Assembly (NCBI GenBank): GCA_016235445.1
Contig: JACRLB010000001.1
Span: 62,001-126,000, forward strand
Reading direction: 5' to 3'
Source of the DNA: Chloroflexota bacterium
GTDB taxonomy: Bacteria > Chloroflexota > Anaerolineae > Anaerolineales > Villigracilaceae
Length of the DNA: 64,000 bases
Both the position numbers and the translations under genes were made by a program. Positions 15,598 to 24,834 of this stretch are shown here, in pieces; position 1 is the first letter of the stretch; every line of letters starts with the position of its first letter. The notes beneath the pieces were generated by a model, which worked only from the letters and a program-made list of their open reading frames with translations, did no database searches and was not told where the DNA came from.

Positions 15598-15662
15598 TGA
15601 CTGATAACTGATAACTGATAACTGATAACTGATAACTGATAACTGATAACTGATAACTGATG
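15598..15662. repeat. Heptamer tandem repeat (CTGATAA)x8.6
   Basis: Eight perfect copies of CTGATAA plus a partial one (CTGATG). The seven-base unit puts a stop codon in all three plus frames. The last unit merges into the ATG of the AAC(3) gene at 15660. Copy number can change by strand slippage. Confidence 0.95.
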
Positions 15663-16436
15663 ACCGCTCTCTCCGATCTCAAAACTGGTCTTTCCAAATT
15701 GGGCCTGAGCAAACACCCAGTCATTGCCCACGCCTCCCTGCGCGCCTTCGGCTCTGTGGATGCGGAGACCATGCTCGCCGCATTAATCGATTCCACACGC
15801 GGGGTCATCATGCCAGCCTTCACCTACAAGACCATGTTGAATCCGGAAGTCGGCCCTCCTCAAAACGGCATCACCTACGGCTCGCAAACAGACTTGAACA
15901 AAATGGCCGAACCCTTCCACCCCGATATGCCCGCAGACACGTTGATGGGCGTATTGCCAGAGGTCCTTCGCAAGCGCCCCAAAGCAAAACGATCCATGCA
16001 TCCCATTCAATCCTTTGCAGGCATCCACGCAGATGCGATCATCAACGCCCAAACCATCCATGAGCCGTTTGCTCCCATCGCCGCGCTTGCCGAACAGGAT
16101 GGCTGGGTTCTTTTGCTCGGCGTGGATCATACCGTCGACACCAGCATCCATTATGGAGAGAAATTGGCGGGGCGTCTGCAATTCATCCGCTGGGCGTTGA
16201 CGCGGGATAAAGCCGTCGAATGCCCCGGCTTTCCAGGAGACTCGGAAGGCTTCAACGCCATCACCCCCGATGTGGAAAAATACACGCGCCGTGTAGAAAT
16301 CAACGGCGCGTCCGTGCAGGCAATTCACTTGAAAAGTTTACTCAAAGCAGTCGTGGAAAAAATCCACAACAACCCCTTTGCCCTGCTGTGTGGCAGGTCC
16401 GATTGTGAGAGATGCGAAGCAGTACGTTGGGGATAG
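15660..16436 (+). CDS. AAC(3)-family N-acetyltransferase
   Basis: 258 aa. Antibiotic-acetyltransferase (YokD/AAC(3)) pattern: VIAHASLRAFGSVDAETML, GVIMPAFTYKTM, FHPDMPADTLMGVLPEVLRK, SMHPIQSFAGIHAD, and the catalytic LLLGVDHTVDTSIHYGEKLA. The family acetylates aminoglycosides at N-3, but many environmental members act on other amines, so resistance is not proven. The start codon lies inside the last unit of a heptamer repeat and no Shine-Dalgarno is present. A Cys-rich C-terminus (LLCGRSDCERCEAV) is unusual. Confidence 0.85.
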   Translation: MTALSDLKTGLSKLGLSKHPVIAHASLRAFGSVDAETMLAALIDSTRGVIMPAFTYKTMLNPEVGPPQNGITYGSQTDLNKMAEPFHPDMPADTLMGVLPEVLRKRPKAKRSMHPIQSFAGIHADAIINAQTIHEPFAPIAALAEQDGWVLLLGVDHTVDTSIHYGEKLAGRLQFIRWALTRDKAVECPGFPGDSEGFNAITPDVEKYTRRVEINGASVQAIHLKSLLKAVVEKIHNNPFALLCGRSDCERCEAVRWG

Positions 16437-16485
16437 GGAATATTTCTTCATAATCGAAATGCTTCACCTAAATAATTCAACAAAA

Positions 16486-16510
16486 AGGGGCGACCCTCGC
16501 GGCCGCCCCT
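16486..16510 (-). terminator. Terminator of the AAA/R3H gene
   Basis: AGGGGCG pairs with CGCCCCT around an 11-nt loop. On the minus strand the stem is followed by TTTTTG. Located between the converging AAC(3) and AAA/R3H genes. Confidence 0.65.
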
Positions 16511-16514
16511 GCAT

Positions 16515-18119
16515 CTATTCTCTAAAAATTCTCACATGCCTTCTTGGTTCTTTTCCATACGAGTGGCTGACCAACTCGGCATTGCGCGCCATCTCGTGTT
16601 GGAGTCTGCGCACGAGGGATGTGCCTGGGGGCAGGTCTACCCAACGCTCGCCGTTGAGTACAGCGGAAATGGCTTGCTGGGTTTCACTGCGGACATCATC
16701 CATCACGTCTCGTGGATGTTGCTGTTCAGAGAGGTTGTACAAGTCGCCGAGGAATTGCTCCACCTGGGCCACGGTGTTTGCGCGCAGAACATAAATTGGC
16801 ATCCCGCGCTGTTCGGCTTCGATGACCGTTTGCTCGCGGTTGCGGTAATACGTCCGCAGGGTTACCAACACGTTGGCTTCCTCCACATCCGTCACCACCA
16901 CGGCGGGCACGCCGAGTCTCTTCGCGGCTTGCATCAGTCTATTGCGCGCCACGCCGTACGCGAACACGCGCACGGTCTGCAATTTCGTGCCGATGGTCGG
17001 AGTAACGATGACGGGCGGGTTCAAAGACTCAGAGCGTGGCGAATGCTCTTCGGAAACAGAAGCAGGCTGACGTCGAGAACGAGGCGTTTTTGAGTCCACT
17101 TTGGTAGTGGCTTTGGGTGGCGCGGGCTTCTCGATCTGAACTTGTCCCGCTTCATCATACGTGCGGATCTCAGGCGGTGTGAGCGCGTCGCGCAAAAGTG
17201 CATCCACCGCAGACATGATATCAAGATGGACTGCAAAACGTTCGCGATTTTGAATTTCGATCAGCACATCAAAAGTAGGAGGAGCGCGTCTTTCCAAAAC
17301 TGTTTTCTGGGTGCCGCGCCGACGGGCTTCTTCGTCTGACAGAGTGACCGCCTCAATGCCGCCGACGAGGTCGCTCAGCGTGGGGTTGAGCAAAAGATTT
17401 TCGAGGGTCTGGCCGTGCGCCGTGCCGATGAGTTGCACGCCGCGTTCTGCGATGGTGCGCGCGGCAAGGGCTTCGAGTTCGCGCCCGATCTCGTCAATGA
17501 CGATGACTTCGGGGTTGTGATTCTCCACGGCTTCGATCATCACCTCATGCTGTTGGGTTGGCTCACGGACTTGCATTCGGCGCGCCCTGCCAACGGCGGG
17601 GTGCGGCACGTCGCCATCACCGCCAATTTCGTTGGAGGTGTCAACAATGACAACGCGTTTGTTTTCAGCGAGGATGCGCGCGGCTTCGCGCAGAAGGGTG
17701 GTCTTGCCAACGCCGGGGCGTCCGAGAATAAGCACGGACTTGCCCGATTCGATGATGTCTTGAATGATGTCCACGGTGCCGTAAACGGCGCGCCCCACGC
17801 GGCAGGTTAAACCGACGATGGCTCCGCGCCTGTTGCGAATGGCGGAGATGCGGTGGAGCGTGCGCTCCATGCCTGCGCGGTTGTCGGTGTCGAAATCGCC
17901 GATGCGCTCGGTGATGTGGTCGATCTCGGAGCGGGTGATCTCTTTTTCGGAGAGCGTGATCTCGCCTTCCACAAATCGCGCGGCGGGCTGGCGGCCAAGG
18001 TCAATGACGACCTCGATCAGCTTGTCGCTGTTGTTGGCCTTCTCCACCGCATGGCGGATGCTGGTTGGGAGAACGCTTAGGAGCGCTTCAAGGTCGTCTG
18101 TAATTCGATGTTGGGTCAT
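16515..18119 (-). CDS. SpoIIIAA-like AAA ATPase with C-terminal R3H domain
   Basis: 534 aa. Walker [10 protein letters not shown] at residues 133-141, Walker B VIVIDEIG near 205, followed by [21 protein letters not shown]. This is the secretion-ATPase-like core shared with SpoIIIAA and plastid Ycf45. A Pro/Lys linker joins it to a C-terminal part with a receiver-like segment ([18 protein letters not shown]) and an R3H domain near the end ([19 protein letters not shown]), which binds single-stranded nucleic acid. Proteins of this layout are common in cyanobacteria and Chloroflexota; role unknown, probably RNA- or DNA-linked. No Shine-Dalgarno before ATG. Confidence 0.88.
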   Translation of the reverse strand: MTQHRITDDLEALLSVLPTSIRHAVEKANNSDKLIEVVIDLGRQPAARFVEGEITLSEKEITRSEIDHITERIGDFDTDNRAGMERTLHRISAIRNRRGAIVGLTCRVGRAVYGTVDIIQDIIESGKSVLILGRPGVGKTTLLREAARILAENKRVVIVDTSNEIGGDGDVPHPAVGRARRMQVREPTQQHEVMIEAVENHNPEVIVIDEIGRELEALAARTIAERGVQLIGTAHGQTLENLLLNPTLSDLVGGIEAVTLSDEEARRRGTQKTVLERRAPPTFDVLIEIQNRERFAVHLDIMSAVDALLRDALTPPEIRTYDEAGQVQIEKPAPPKATTKVDSKTPRSRRQPASVSEEHSPRSESLNPPVIVTPTIGTKLQTVRVFAYGVARNRLMQAAKRLGVPAVVVTDVEEANVLVTLRTYYRNREQTVIEAEQRGMPIYVLRANTVAQVEQFLGDLYNLSEQQHPRDVMDDVRSETQQAISAVLNGERWVDLPPGTSLVRRLQHEMARNAELVSHSYGKEPRRHVRIFRE

Positions 18120-18385
18120 GTGTTAAGTTTCGGGTTTCAAGTGTCAGGTATCAAGTGACACGCATATTGAAAAGAGGAGGGAAGAAAGATGGTTGCGCCG
18201 CGCAATTTGCGCGGAACACGTTGCAGGGGAATTTTAGGGGAGGAAATAATTGAGCATGTTGGAGTACCGCCTGTAAAAGGGATGTCACGTTTCACGTGTC
18301 AGGCTTGCCCGCAGCCTGACATTAAATTGGCGTTACGTGCAGGGATATTATAGCAGGATGGCGGTTAACATAAAATTAAAGAGTT

Positions 18386-18407
18386 GTATTAATTTCGTGG
18401 ATTTGTC
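18386..18407. repeat. 22-bp direct repeat, left copy
   Basis: GTATTAATTTCGTGGATTTGTC, repeated exactly at 18929-18950. The two copies flank a segment holding a MITE-like element and a broken nucleotidyltransferase gene. Confidence 0.85.
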
Positions 18408-18448
18408 TGACGAATTTTCCCGCTACAAAGAGACCTGCTGAATCTATG

Positions 18449-18566
18449 AGTACCTACGCAAGACCTTGAAAGAATCCGCTAATCTATGCCAATCTGCGCG
18501 AATTTAAAAAGATTAGCGTAAATTCGTGAAGATTAGTGGACAAAAAAATCATTCTGCGTAAGTCCT
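18449..18566. mobile_element. MITE-like element, family 1, copy 2
   Basis: 118 bp. Right end TGCGTAAGTCCT is perfect; left end AGTACCTACGCA has two changes. Inverted relative to copies 1 and 3. Found 12 nt after the end of the nucleotidyltransferase remnant (minus strand). The gap 18120-18578 holds nothing else I can support apart from a short hairpin around 18299-18325 (TGTCAGGCTTGCCCGCAGCCTGACA). Confidence 0.8.
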
Positions 18567-18578
18567 GTCTGTTTTGTT

Positions 18579-18815
18579 TCAAATTGCCACTCCTTCTTTT
18601 TTAACATTGCGCAGTAACGAAAATTTATCGGTCTCCCTTTCATTTTCGCACATGAAGAGCGGGCTGACAGTGATTTCAAAATCCAGGGAAAGGTCCCCGA
18701 TCAATTGACTGATGCGGCGAATTTCAGCGGCACGGCGTTGAAAATCACTTAGAACCACGAGCACATCCAAGTCTGATCCATCCCTGTTGTCACCGGGCGC
18801 ATAGGAACCAAACAA
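18579..18815 (-). pseudogene. Remnant of a MNT-type nucleotidyltransferase gene
   Basis: The frame codes LFGSYAPGDNRDGSDLDVLV, the G-S-x(n)-D-x-D active-site motif of minimal nucleotidyltransferases (antitoxin-like partner of HEPN proteins). In-frame sequence continues upstream (LGEFRENTEKFAVYLFGSYA) to a TAA about 60 nt further on, without any ATG; only a TTG at 18815 could start it, but that would remove the first strand of the fold. So the gene seems 5'-truncated. No HEPN gene is adjacent. Confidence 0.6.
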
Positions 18816-18928
18816 ATAAACAGCGAATTTTTCTGTATTTTCGCGAAATTCACCCAGTTTGCGTAATTCAGGTTAAGCCTTTGCCATAAACTTTGTAAAA
18901 TGGTCAAGCTACTTTGAGAAAGCCGTAG

Positions 18929-18950
18929 GTATTAATTTCGTGGATTTGTC
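18929..18950. repeat. 22-bp direct repeat, right copy
   Basis: Identical to 18386-18407. Overlaps the last 2 bases of the stop codon region of the PH-like gene. Confidence 0.85.
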
Positions 18951-19773
18951 AGACCAGTTTCGTCACATACTTCCCGTGCCAGTTTCTGAGCACGAGAAAC
19001 ACAACGGGCAGGTTCGGGCCAACCCCGGAGATGCGGATGTATTTTTTATTGGTCAGGTCGATCCGCACAAAATAATTCTTGCCATTGCGCGTTTGGGTAT
19101 GATTCAAGCTGATGGATGCGATCTCATTTGCCCGCAGTGATTTTTCACTGAAGAAGTATTTGATGAACAGGGTATTGCCATCCATATTCAGGGATTTGGG
19201 CAGGGAGAAGGTTACATAGGCAATGAACAGCGCGATAATCAAAAAGAAAATCAGGGGGATAAATCCCTCGCTCGATTGAGTCAGAAGGAAAAAGCCGATT
19301 CCCAGGGTGAACAACGCAACTACAGCCAGCAGGATATAGCCGTTCCAATTTTTGGACATCTCGCCGTACTCCTGCGGGCTGAACAGGTCGGGGCGTTTGG
19401 CGCCGATAAACCCCACCACTTCTTCGTAGCCAGCCAATTGCGGACTCGGCGCAACGGTCACATCGCCATCCATGTTGTGTAGTTTGATGGCATAGCCCCT
19501 GCCTGAAACGCGGTTGACCTCGCTCCACTTTAGCGACTTCGCGCCCAAAATATTTTGGGTGGAAATTTCATCATCCGAGATCATGGTTTTTACAGTCACG
19601 GAAAACAGGGAGAACAGAAAAACAAGGGCAAACACAACTGCAATCGGCAGCATGGAAATGTAATCTCCGTCACCCCACGATACGAACAGCCCGACTGCCA
19701 GAGCGCCAAAAACCAAAAAGAGCATCACAAGTTGAAACGGTGAATGACGGTAGGTGCGCGGTTCATTGAGCAT
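18949..19773 (-). CDS. Membrane protein with bacterial PH-like domains
   Basis: 274 aa, four membrane segments in two pairs (residues about 14-55 and 146-190). Between and after them are two PH-like beta domains: VTVKTMISDDEISTQNILGA with SLKWSEVNRVS, and LNMDGNTLFIKYFFSEKSLR with ANEIASISLNHT. The pattern 'two helices then PH domain' occurs in bPH/YdbS-like proteins. Role unknown, probably at the membrane. Stands alone. Confidence 0.65.
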   Translation of the reverse strand: MLNEPRTYRHSPFQLVMLFLVFGALAVGLFVSWGDGDYISMLPIAVVFALVFLFSLFSVTVKTMISDDEISTQNILGAKSLKWSEVNRVSGRGYAIKLHNMDGDVTVAPSPQLAGYEEVVGFIGAKRPDLFSPQEYGEMSKNWNGYILLAVVALFTLGIGFFLLTQSSEGFIPLIFFLIIALFIAYVTFSLPKSLNMDGNTLFIKYFFSEKSLRANEIASISLNHTQTRNGKNYFVRIDLTNKKYIRISGVGPNLPVVFLVLRNWHGKYVTKLV

Positions 19774-20003
19774 GGTATTTTCCTCTGGCTGACTCTATCA
19801 TATTTTGGTTTTCTCCTCATCACATTTTGCGTAAAGATCAAGCCACAGAGATCACAGAGTCCGCTGAGAAAAACAAAAAGCTCATGTGTAAAGAGTGTGC
19901 ATACGGCGATGCCTTCAAAGACCGAAAATCTTAACGCGAATTTTCCGAATGTAGCGAATAACGCGAATTTTTTCGCGATATTCGCCCAATTTGCGTAACA
20001 CCG

Positions 20004-20024
20004 CACTGGCGCGCGGCGCAAGTG
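20004..20024. repeat. 21-bp repeat CACTGGCGYGCGGCGCAAGTG
   Basis: Also present with one change at 47775-47795. Partly palindromic. The gap 19774-20163 otherwise holds degenerate inverted words (CCACAGAGATCACAGAG.../...TGGTCTCTGTGG) and no gene. Confidence 0.55.
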
Positions 20025-20150
20025 TTCGCGTTAAAGGGTTTGCTCTCTTGCACAGAGTCTACACATGAGCCAAACAATAAAACTCCGTGGTCTCTGTGGC
20101 GAAAGGCTTCCCAAATCATTTTAAATCCATCATCCTCTCCTCGTATCCTG

Positions 20151-20156
20151 TATAAT
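20151..20156 (+). promoter_or_regulatory. -10 box placing a leaderless start for the DUF389 gene
   Basis: TATAAT ends 7 nt before the ATG at 20164 with only TGAAAAC between, so no Shine-Dalgarno is possible. Confidence 0.5.
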
Positions 20157-20163
20157 TGAAAAC

Positions 20164-21495
20164 ATGTCCCTGACTGAAGACCCGATCATTCCAACAGAAT
20201 CGCCATCCCGTCCGCGGGAGGAAATTCGCAATCGCCGCAGGCGCGCCACGCGCCGCTCTTCCATCCCAAGCGATGCAGAGGGACAGGCCACTCTCATCTC
20301 TGATCTTTCGCGCCGCGCTTATCCATCCTTTGAGTTATTCATCTTCTCGCTGGTCTGCGGCGCGATCCTCGGCCTCGGCTTTTTGCTCGATTCGCAAACC
20401 GTGCTTTTACTCGGCATCCTCGTCGCGCCATTGATGACCCCCTGGGTTGGATTCCTGCTCGCCATTCTGACAGGCTCGCCGCGTTTTCTTTTCGAAACGC
20501 TCATGGCATTGCTCATCAGCGCCGCGCTTGTTTTTGCAGGCGGCCTGCTCGCTGGCTTTGCGGCGCGCCTGTTCGAGAACATGGCAAACAACAATGCCTT
20601 CATCCATTCACGGCTATGGATTCCCTCACTGGTTGTGCTGGCCATCGGCGCAATCACACTGGTCGCATCCTTCGCGCGTTCAGAAGCCAAACCCTTCCTG
20701 CCCAGCGTGCTCATCGCCTATGTCTTTTACCTGCCGATCAGCGCGGGCGGTTTTGGCCTCGGCGCTGGCCTGGAGGGTGTTTGGCCGCATGGCCTGTTCG
20801 TCTTCCTCGCGCACTTTGCGCTGGCAAGCGTGTTGGGGCTAATCACGCTCTATGTATTAAGACTCCGCCCCTCGATGGGCGGCATCATTTTCAGCGCAAC
20901 CGCACTCCTGCTCTTCGCGTGGATTCTGTTCAGGATAACAGGATCAGGCTTCCCGTCGACGAAAGAGGCGATAGTGGCGGCATCCACACCCACAACTCAA
21001 CCATCCCCGCTTCCTTCTTTGACTTTGAGCCTGCCGCCAACAACAACGAGCAGTCCCCGCCCCTCGAACACTTCCGCTCCGCGTATCACCCCCACATCCG
21101 CTGGCACACAAACGGGGACGGAAGAAACGCCCACGCCCACGCCCGTGCCGCTGACGATTGAAGTGACCCTGCCCGCCACCGAAACCCCCACCATCACGCT
21201 GACCATCCCCGTCACCCCGACGTATGGAAAGGTGGCCGCAAATGAGGGCGGCGGCGCGAACCTGCGGCAAACCCCCGGCGGAACCTATGTGATGACCCTG
21301 CTCAACGGCACTCTGGTGGAGACCTTCTCTGATTTCCGCGAGGTAAACGGCGTGACGTGGGTGCATGTCTTCGTCACGGTCAACGGGAATCGAGTGGAAG
21401 GCTGGCTGTTGGAATCGGTTGTGGCGTACGCAACGCCCGCGCCAAACTTTGAGCCATCTATTACGCCGACGTTTGGTGTGACCTCATCCCCGTGA
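20164..21495 (+). CDS. DUF389-type membrane protein fused to a C-terminal SH3b domain
   Basis: 443 aa. Cytoplasmic basic N-terminus (RNRRRRATRRSS), then about six membrane segments with the DUF389 features LGILVAPLMTPWVGFLLAI and SVLIAYVFYLPISAGGFG. A long Ser/Thr/Pro linker (residues about 275-355) leads to an SH3b domain: NEGGGANLRQTPGGTYVMTL, NGTLVETFSDFREVNGVTWV, GWLLESVV. SH3b domains often bind cell wall. DUF389 itself is uncharacterised. The order suggests that the C-terminal part lies outside, anchoring the membrane domain to the envelope. Leaderless start. Confidence 0.8.
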   Translation: MSLTEDPIIPTESPSRPREEIRNRRRRATRRSSIPSDAEGQATLISDLSRRAYPSFELFIFSLVCGAILGLGFLLDSQTVLLLGILVAPLMTPWVGFLLAILTGSPRFLFETLMALLISAALVFAGGLLAGFAARLFENMANNNAFIHSRLWIPSLVVLAIGAITLVASFARSEAKPFLPSVLIAYVFYLPISAGGFGLGAGLEGVWPHGLFVFLAHFALASVLGLITLYVLRLRPSMGGIIFSATALLLFAWILFRITGSGFPSTKEAIVAASTPTTQPSPLPSLTLSLPPTTTSSPRPSNTSAPRITPTSAGTQTGTEETPTPTPVPLTIEVTLPATETPTITLTIPVTPTYGKVAANEGGGANLRQTPGGTYVMTLLNGTLVETFSDFREVNGVTWVHVFVTVNGNRVEGWLLESVVAYATPAPNFEPSITPTFGVTSSP

Positions 21496-21553
21496 TTTAC
21501 ATAATCTGGAGCGCGGGCTGAAGTCTGCGCTCCGTATGAAAAGGAAAAAATAA

Positions 21554-23017
21554 ATGCCCATTCATTTCGGCACGGACGGCTGGCGCGCCGTCATTTCAGA
21601 TAGTTTCACCTTCAGCAATTTACGCATGGTCTCGCAAGCCATAGCCGATGCAGTGGCTTCCGAGCATTGGGATGCATCCCCGTGGGATAAATCTCCAAAT
21701 GTGGATTCCAAAAAGATCGTCGTCGGCTACGATACGCGTTTTCTCTCCGACCGTTTTGCAGGGGAAGTTGCGCGTGTGCTGGCCGCAAACGGCTTCATCG
21801 TTTTGCTGGCGCAGTCCGATTCACCCACGCCCGCCATCTCGTATGCAGTGAAAAGCAATAATGCCATTGCAGGCGTGATGATCACCGCCTCACACAATGC
21901 GCCGCGTTACAACGGCGTAAAGTTGAAGGGCGCATTTGGCGGGTCGGCTCTCTCCGAGCAATGCCGCCGCGTGGAAGTGTACATCAACGACAATGAAGAG
22001 CAGGCGCGCGGCCCCAACCTGATGGATTTCAAAAAGGCGCGCGAGGCAGGGCTGATCCAGAGATTCAATCCACTGCCTGCTTATTTCGATCACCTGAGAA
22101 CACTGATCAACTCGGATATTATTGCAGACAACCCCCAACGCTTCGTGGTGGATGCCATGTACGGCTCCGGGCGCGGCGTGATCAAATCCTTTTTGCAGGG
22201 GACAGGCTGTGAGATTGCCGAGATCCGCGGTGAGATGAACCCCGGCTTCGGCGGCGTACACCCTGAACCGATTGCGAAAAATCTCGGGGCATTGGCGAGC
22301 GCGGTCAGTTCTGGTGTTGGCAACTTCGGCGTGGTGACGGACGGCGATGCCGACCGCATCGGCGCGATGGATGAACGCGGCAACTTCGTCGACCCGCACA
22401 AGATCATGGCGCTTTCGTTGAAATACCTGGTTGAGAAACGCGGCATGAGCGGCGCCGTGGTGCGGACCGTTTCCACCACGCGCATGATCGACCGCCTGGC
22501 AAAGCGTTACGGCTTGAAATTGTACGAAACGCCCGTCGGCTTCAATCATATTGCCGATTACATGATGAAGGAAGATGTGCTGATCGGCGGCGAGGAATCG
22601 GGCGGCATTTCCTTCAAGGGGCACATCCCCGAAGGCGATGGGCCCATCATGGGCTTGCTGTTGGTCGAGATGGTGGCCGAATCGAAAAAACCGCTGATCG
22701 AATTGGTGAATGACCTGCTCGAAGATGTCGGCCCGGCCCTGTACGAGCGCGTGGATTTGCGCCTCAGCCGTCCTGTGGCGAAGGCTGAAATGACGGAGTT
22801 CCTCACCCAAAAAGCGCCTGCCGAGATCGGCGGACAAAAGGTGGAAGAGATCAGCCAGCGTGACGGCGTGAAATATATTATGGCCGATGATTCATGGCTG
22901 TTGATCCGCCCATCGGGAACAGAACCCGTCCTGCGCGTGTACGCAGAGGGACGCACCCAGGAGATGGTCAAGTCTCTGTTGGGGTATGGGAAGACAGTGG
23001 CCGAGAGCGTGGTGTAG
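21554..23017 (+). CDS. pgm: Phosphoglucomutase/phosphomannomutase (alpha-D-phosphohexomutase)
   Basis: 487 aa, normal length. Phosphoserine loop TASHNAPRYNG with Ser113, metal-binding loop VTDGDADRIGA (residues about 258-268), sugar-binding loop GGEESGGIS (near 346) and phosphate-binding RPSGTEPVLRVYAE (near 457). It interconverts hexose 1- and 6-phosphates; Glc-1-P feeds GlgC (31600). SD AAAGGAAAA upstream. The precise sugar (glucose or mannose) cannot be fixed by eye; GEESGG favours the glucose-type. Confidence 0.9.
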   Translation: MPIHFGTDGWRAVISDSFTFSNLRMVSQAIADAVASEHWDASPWDKSPNVDSKKIVVGYDTRFLSDRFAGEVARVLAANGFIVLLAQSDSPTPAISYAVKSNNAIAGVMITASHNAPRYNGVKLKGAFGGSALSEQCRRVEVYINDNEEQARGPNLMDFKKAREAGLIQRFNPLPAYFDHLRTLINSDIIADNPQRFVVDAMYGSGRGVIKSFLQGTGCEIAEIRGEMNPGFGGVHPEPIAKNLGALASAVSSGVGNFGVVTDGDADRIGAMDERGNFVDPHKIMALSLKYLVEKRGMSGAVVRTVSTTRMIDRLAKRYGLKLYETPVGFNHIADYMMKEDVLIGGEESGGISFKGHIPEGDGPIMGLLLVEMVAESKKPLIELVNDLLEDVGPALYERVDLRLSRPVAKAEMTEFLTQKAPAEIGGQKVEEISQRDGVKYIMADDSWLLIRPSGTEPVLRVYAEGRTQEMVKSLLGYGKTVAESVV

Positions 23018-23022
23018 AAAAT

Positions 23023-23055
23023 AAAAAAGGACAGCGAAGCCGCTGTCCTTTTTGT
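23023..23055. terminator. Bidirectional terminator
   Basis: AAAAAGGACAGCG, 4-nt loop, CGCTGTCCTTTTT. Separates pgm from the converging LPXTG-like gene. Confidence 0.92.
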
Positions 23056-23070
23056 TTGCAGGGGAAAAAA

Positions 23071-23637
23071 CTAGCGCGTCAGGCCTGTCGAAACACGCAA
23101 TCTACGAGCCAGCAGAATTACGATCATAAAAGCGAGCGCGGCCACAACCAGCCCGGGTACGCCGTAATCGTCAATGAAACCAGTGTTGGGCAATGCCGTG
23201 GTGGTGGGGACAATTGTCAGTTGGGCGGAGGCGGCTTGTGTCAACGCGGCGCCGACGGTGGCCGTAGCGGCGGCGGGGGTGCCATCCACTGAGGAAGAGG
23301 CGCTGGGGGTCGAGGTGGAAGTGGCAACATTGACCACGGAAGTCGGTTCAGGCGTGGAGGTGGTGGTAGGCAGAATGGAAGCCTGGAAGGTGGCGGTCAA
23401 AGCTGAATTAATGAAATTGTTGGATGCCTGGGCGGTCAGGGTGGCATTGGCGGCTTCGGCCTGAGCGTTTGCAGTTCCTCGTGAACCAAACAAATACACC
23501 CCCACAAGACAGGCAATCGAGATTAATATGATCCCACCCAAAATACCGACGGCAATAAGAAAAGTGCGGTTGTTGTTTGATTCTTCGGGAAGCGGGGCTT
23601 CTTCGCCATCATCAAAATTGCTATCATCGAAAGACAT
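23071..23637 (-). CDS. Surface protein with C-terminal LPNTG sorting-like signal
   Basis: 188 aa. Acidic cytoplasmic N-terminus, a membrane segment (residues 26-50), an Ala/Thr/Ser-rich outer region with TSTPEPTSVV type linkers, and at the end LPNTGFIDDYG, a hydrophobic stretch and a positive tail ARRLR. The LPxTG-helix-Arg order is the sortase substrate layout of Gram-positive bacteria. No sortase gene lies in the window. SD AGGAG 8 nt upstream. Role unknown. Confidence 0.7.
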   Translation of the reverse strand: MSFDDSNFDDGEEAPLPEESNNNRTFLIAVGILGGIILISIACLVGVYLFGSRGTANAQAEAANATLTAQASNNFINSALTATFQASILPTTTSTPEPTSVVNVATSTSTPSASSSVDGTPAAATATVGAALTQAASAQLTIVPTTTALPNTGFIDDYGVPGLVVAALAFMIVILLARRLRVSTGLTR

Positions 23638-23775
23638 GGAACACTCTCCTGATTATTTTTCAAAGACCCTACAGGTTTCCTTTGCAATCAAAACTGCATA
23701 TTCGTTGGAGTTTTGATTGCATTTTTTTCTACTGGTTCGTAAGAAAACCTGTAGTGGTCTGCGATTGTAAGGTTA

Positions 23776-24831
23776 TTATCCCACAACTTCAAGGTTTACC
23801 AGAGGAGCAATGACCGTCTCGCCATTTTCCAGTTTCACTTCTGCGGCGGGCGCGCGCAACCCGCTCGGCAGGGAGCTCAACCCGGGTTTTACGGCAACGA
23901 TGGAACCGATCATTCCCATGAACGGCGGCCGCCTCATCCGTATCTGTAAGCCGGGGGCAAAGGTTTCCACTTCCCGCGGGGCGGGCGGGCTTGCTGAAAT
24001 GGGGAGGGGAATGATCGTCTCCGGCCTCGCGCCGCTGTATCGGTCGAACATTTCTGCGTTCACGGTTACATCGCGTTTGGCATTCGTGCTCAATAATTTG
24101 AATGCGGCAGAGTTCATCGGCAGGGAACCGAATCCATCCGTCACCATGATGGGGTAACGCATCTCGCGCGCTTTTGGCAGAAGGGACGGAAAAATACTGG
24201 AAAGGATCAACCCGCGCACGGGCAGGTCCGCGGCGGCTTCCAGGGTCTCGGCATCCTTCACCATGCCCGCCAGAATGATGGAGCCGCGCAGGCTGATATC
24301 CAATTTTCCGAGGGTCAATAGGCCGTCCGCTTTTTCAGCAATATTAACCAGCAGGCCGGAGTCGATGCGCCCATTGCCCCACACGCCCTGAATCAACGCG
24401 CCTGCGGTTTGTATCACTGCGCCGCGGTTGGCGATCACTTCGATGATTGTGCCAGGGATGCCGGCCCGCAGTTCCATTTTTGTTTCGCCGACCTCCATCA
24501 ACACCTGGCCGCCGCCCACAGCCACCACGCGTCCCTCGCGCGGCGCGCGAATGGAGCGTGGGAAAAGCCCCTTGCCCACCGCAATCTCCACGCCCGCCGC
24601 AAGCTTTTCGTCCACTTTGCATTTCACGAGACGGTCGGCGGCATTGGAAGAAATACGCAGGGTGCGCGCCACATCCAAAAGAACATGCTCGCGCGCCCAG
24701 TGGGTTTCAGCGACCACATCCATCGGGCTGACCTTTTGATTGAGGCGCACAAGCACCGTGCCCGAAACAGGCAATAGCCGTTCGCGCACGATGGAAGTGA
24801 GTCCGACAATATGGTTAACAGGCGCTTGCAT
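23776..24831 (-). CDS. Conserved operon protein, unknown function (last gene of MutL-like operon)
   Basis: 351 aa, soluble. Starts 3 nt after the stop of the MutL-like gene. Parts look like short beta barrels (KVSPMDVVAETHW, FPRSIRAPREGRVVAVGGGQ, AGIPGTIIEVIANRGAVIQT), similar to biotinyl/lipoyl-like hammerhead segments, and the rest is alpha/beta (VRGLILSSIFPSLL, MRYPIMVTDGFGSLPMN). No signal peptide. A KOW-like beta segment closes it (PFMGMIGSIVAVKPG). I recognise no named family. Tight coupling says it acts with the MutL-like protein. Confidence 0.7.
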   Translation of the reverse strand: MQAPVNHIVGLTSIVRERLLPVSGTVLVRLNQKVSPMDVVAETHWAREHVLLDVARTLRISSNAADRLVKCKVDEKLAAGVEIAVGKGLFPRSIRAPREGRVVAVGGGQVLMEVGETKMELRAGIPGTIIEVIANRGAVIQTAGALIQGVWGNGRIDSGLLVNIAEKADGLLTLGKLDISLRGSIILAGMVKDAETLEAAADLPVRGLILSSIFPSLLPKAREMRYPIMVTDGFGSLPMNSAAFKLLSTNAKRDVTVNAEMFDRYSGARPETIIPLPISASPPAPREVETFAPGLQIRMRRPPFMGMIGSIVAVKPGLSSLPSGLRAPAAEVKLENGETVIAPLVNLEVVG

Positions 24832-24834
24832 CTT

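Noticed and set aside
15593-15823. Open frame across the CTGATAA repeats on the minus strand (SVISYQL repeats)
   Set aside because: The heptamer has no stop in the reverse direction, so the frame is open by composition only.
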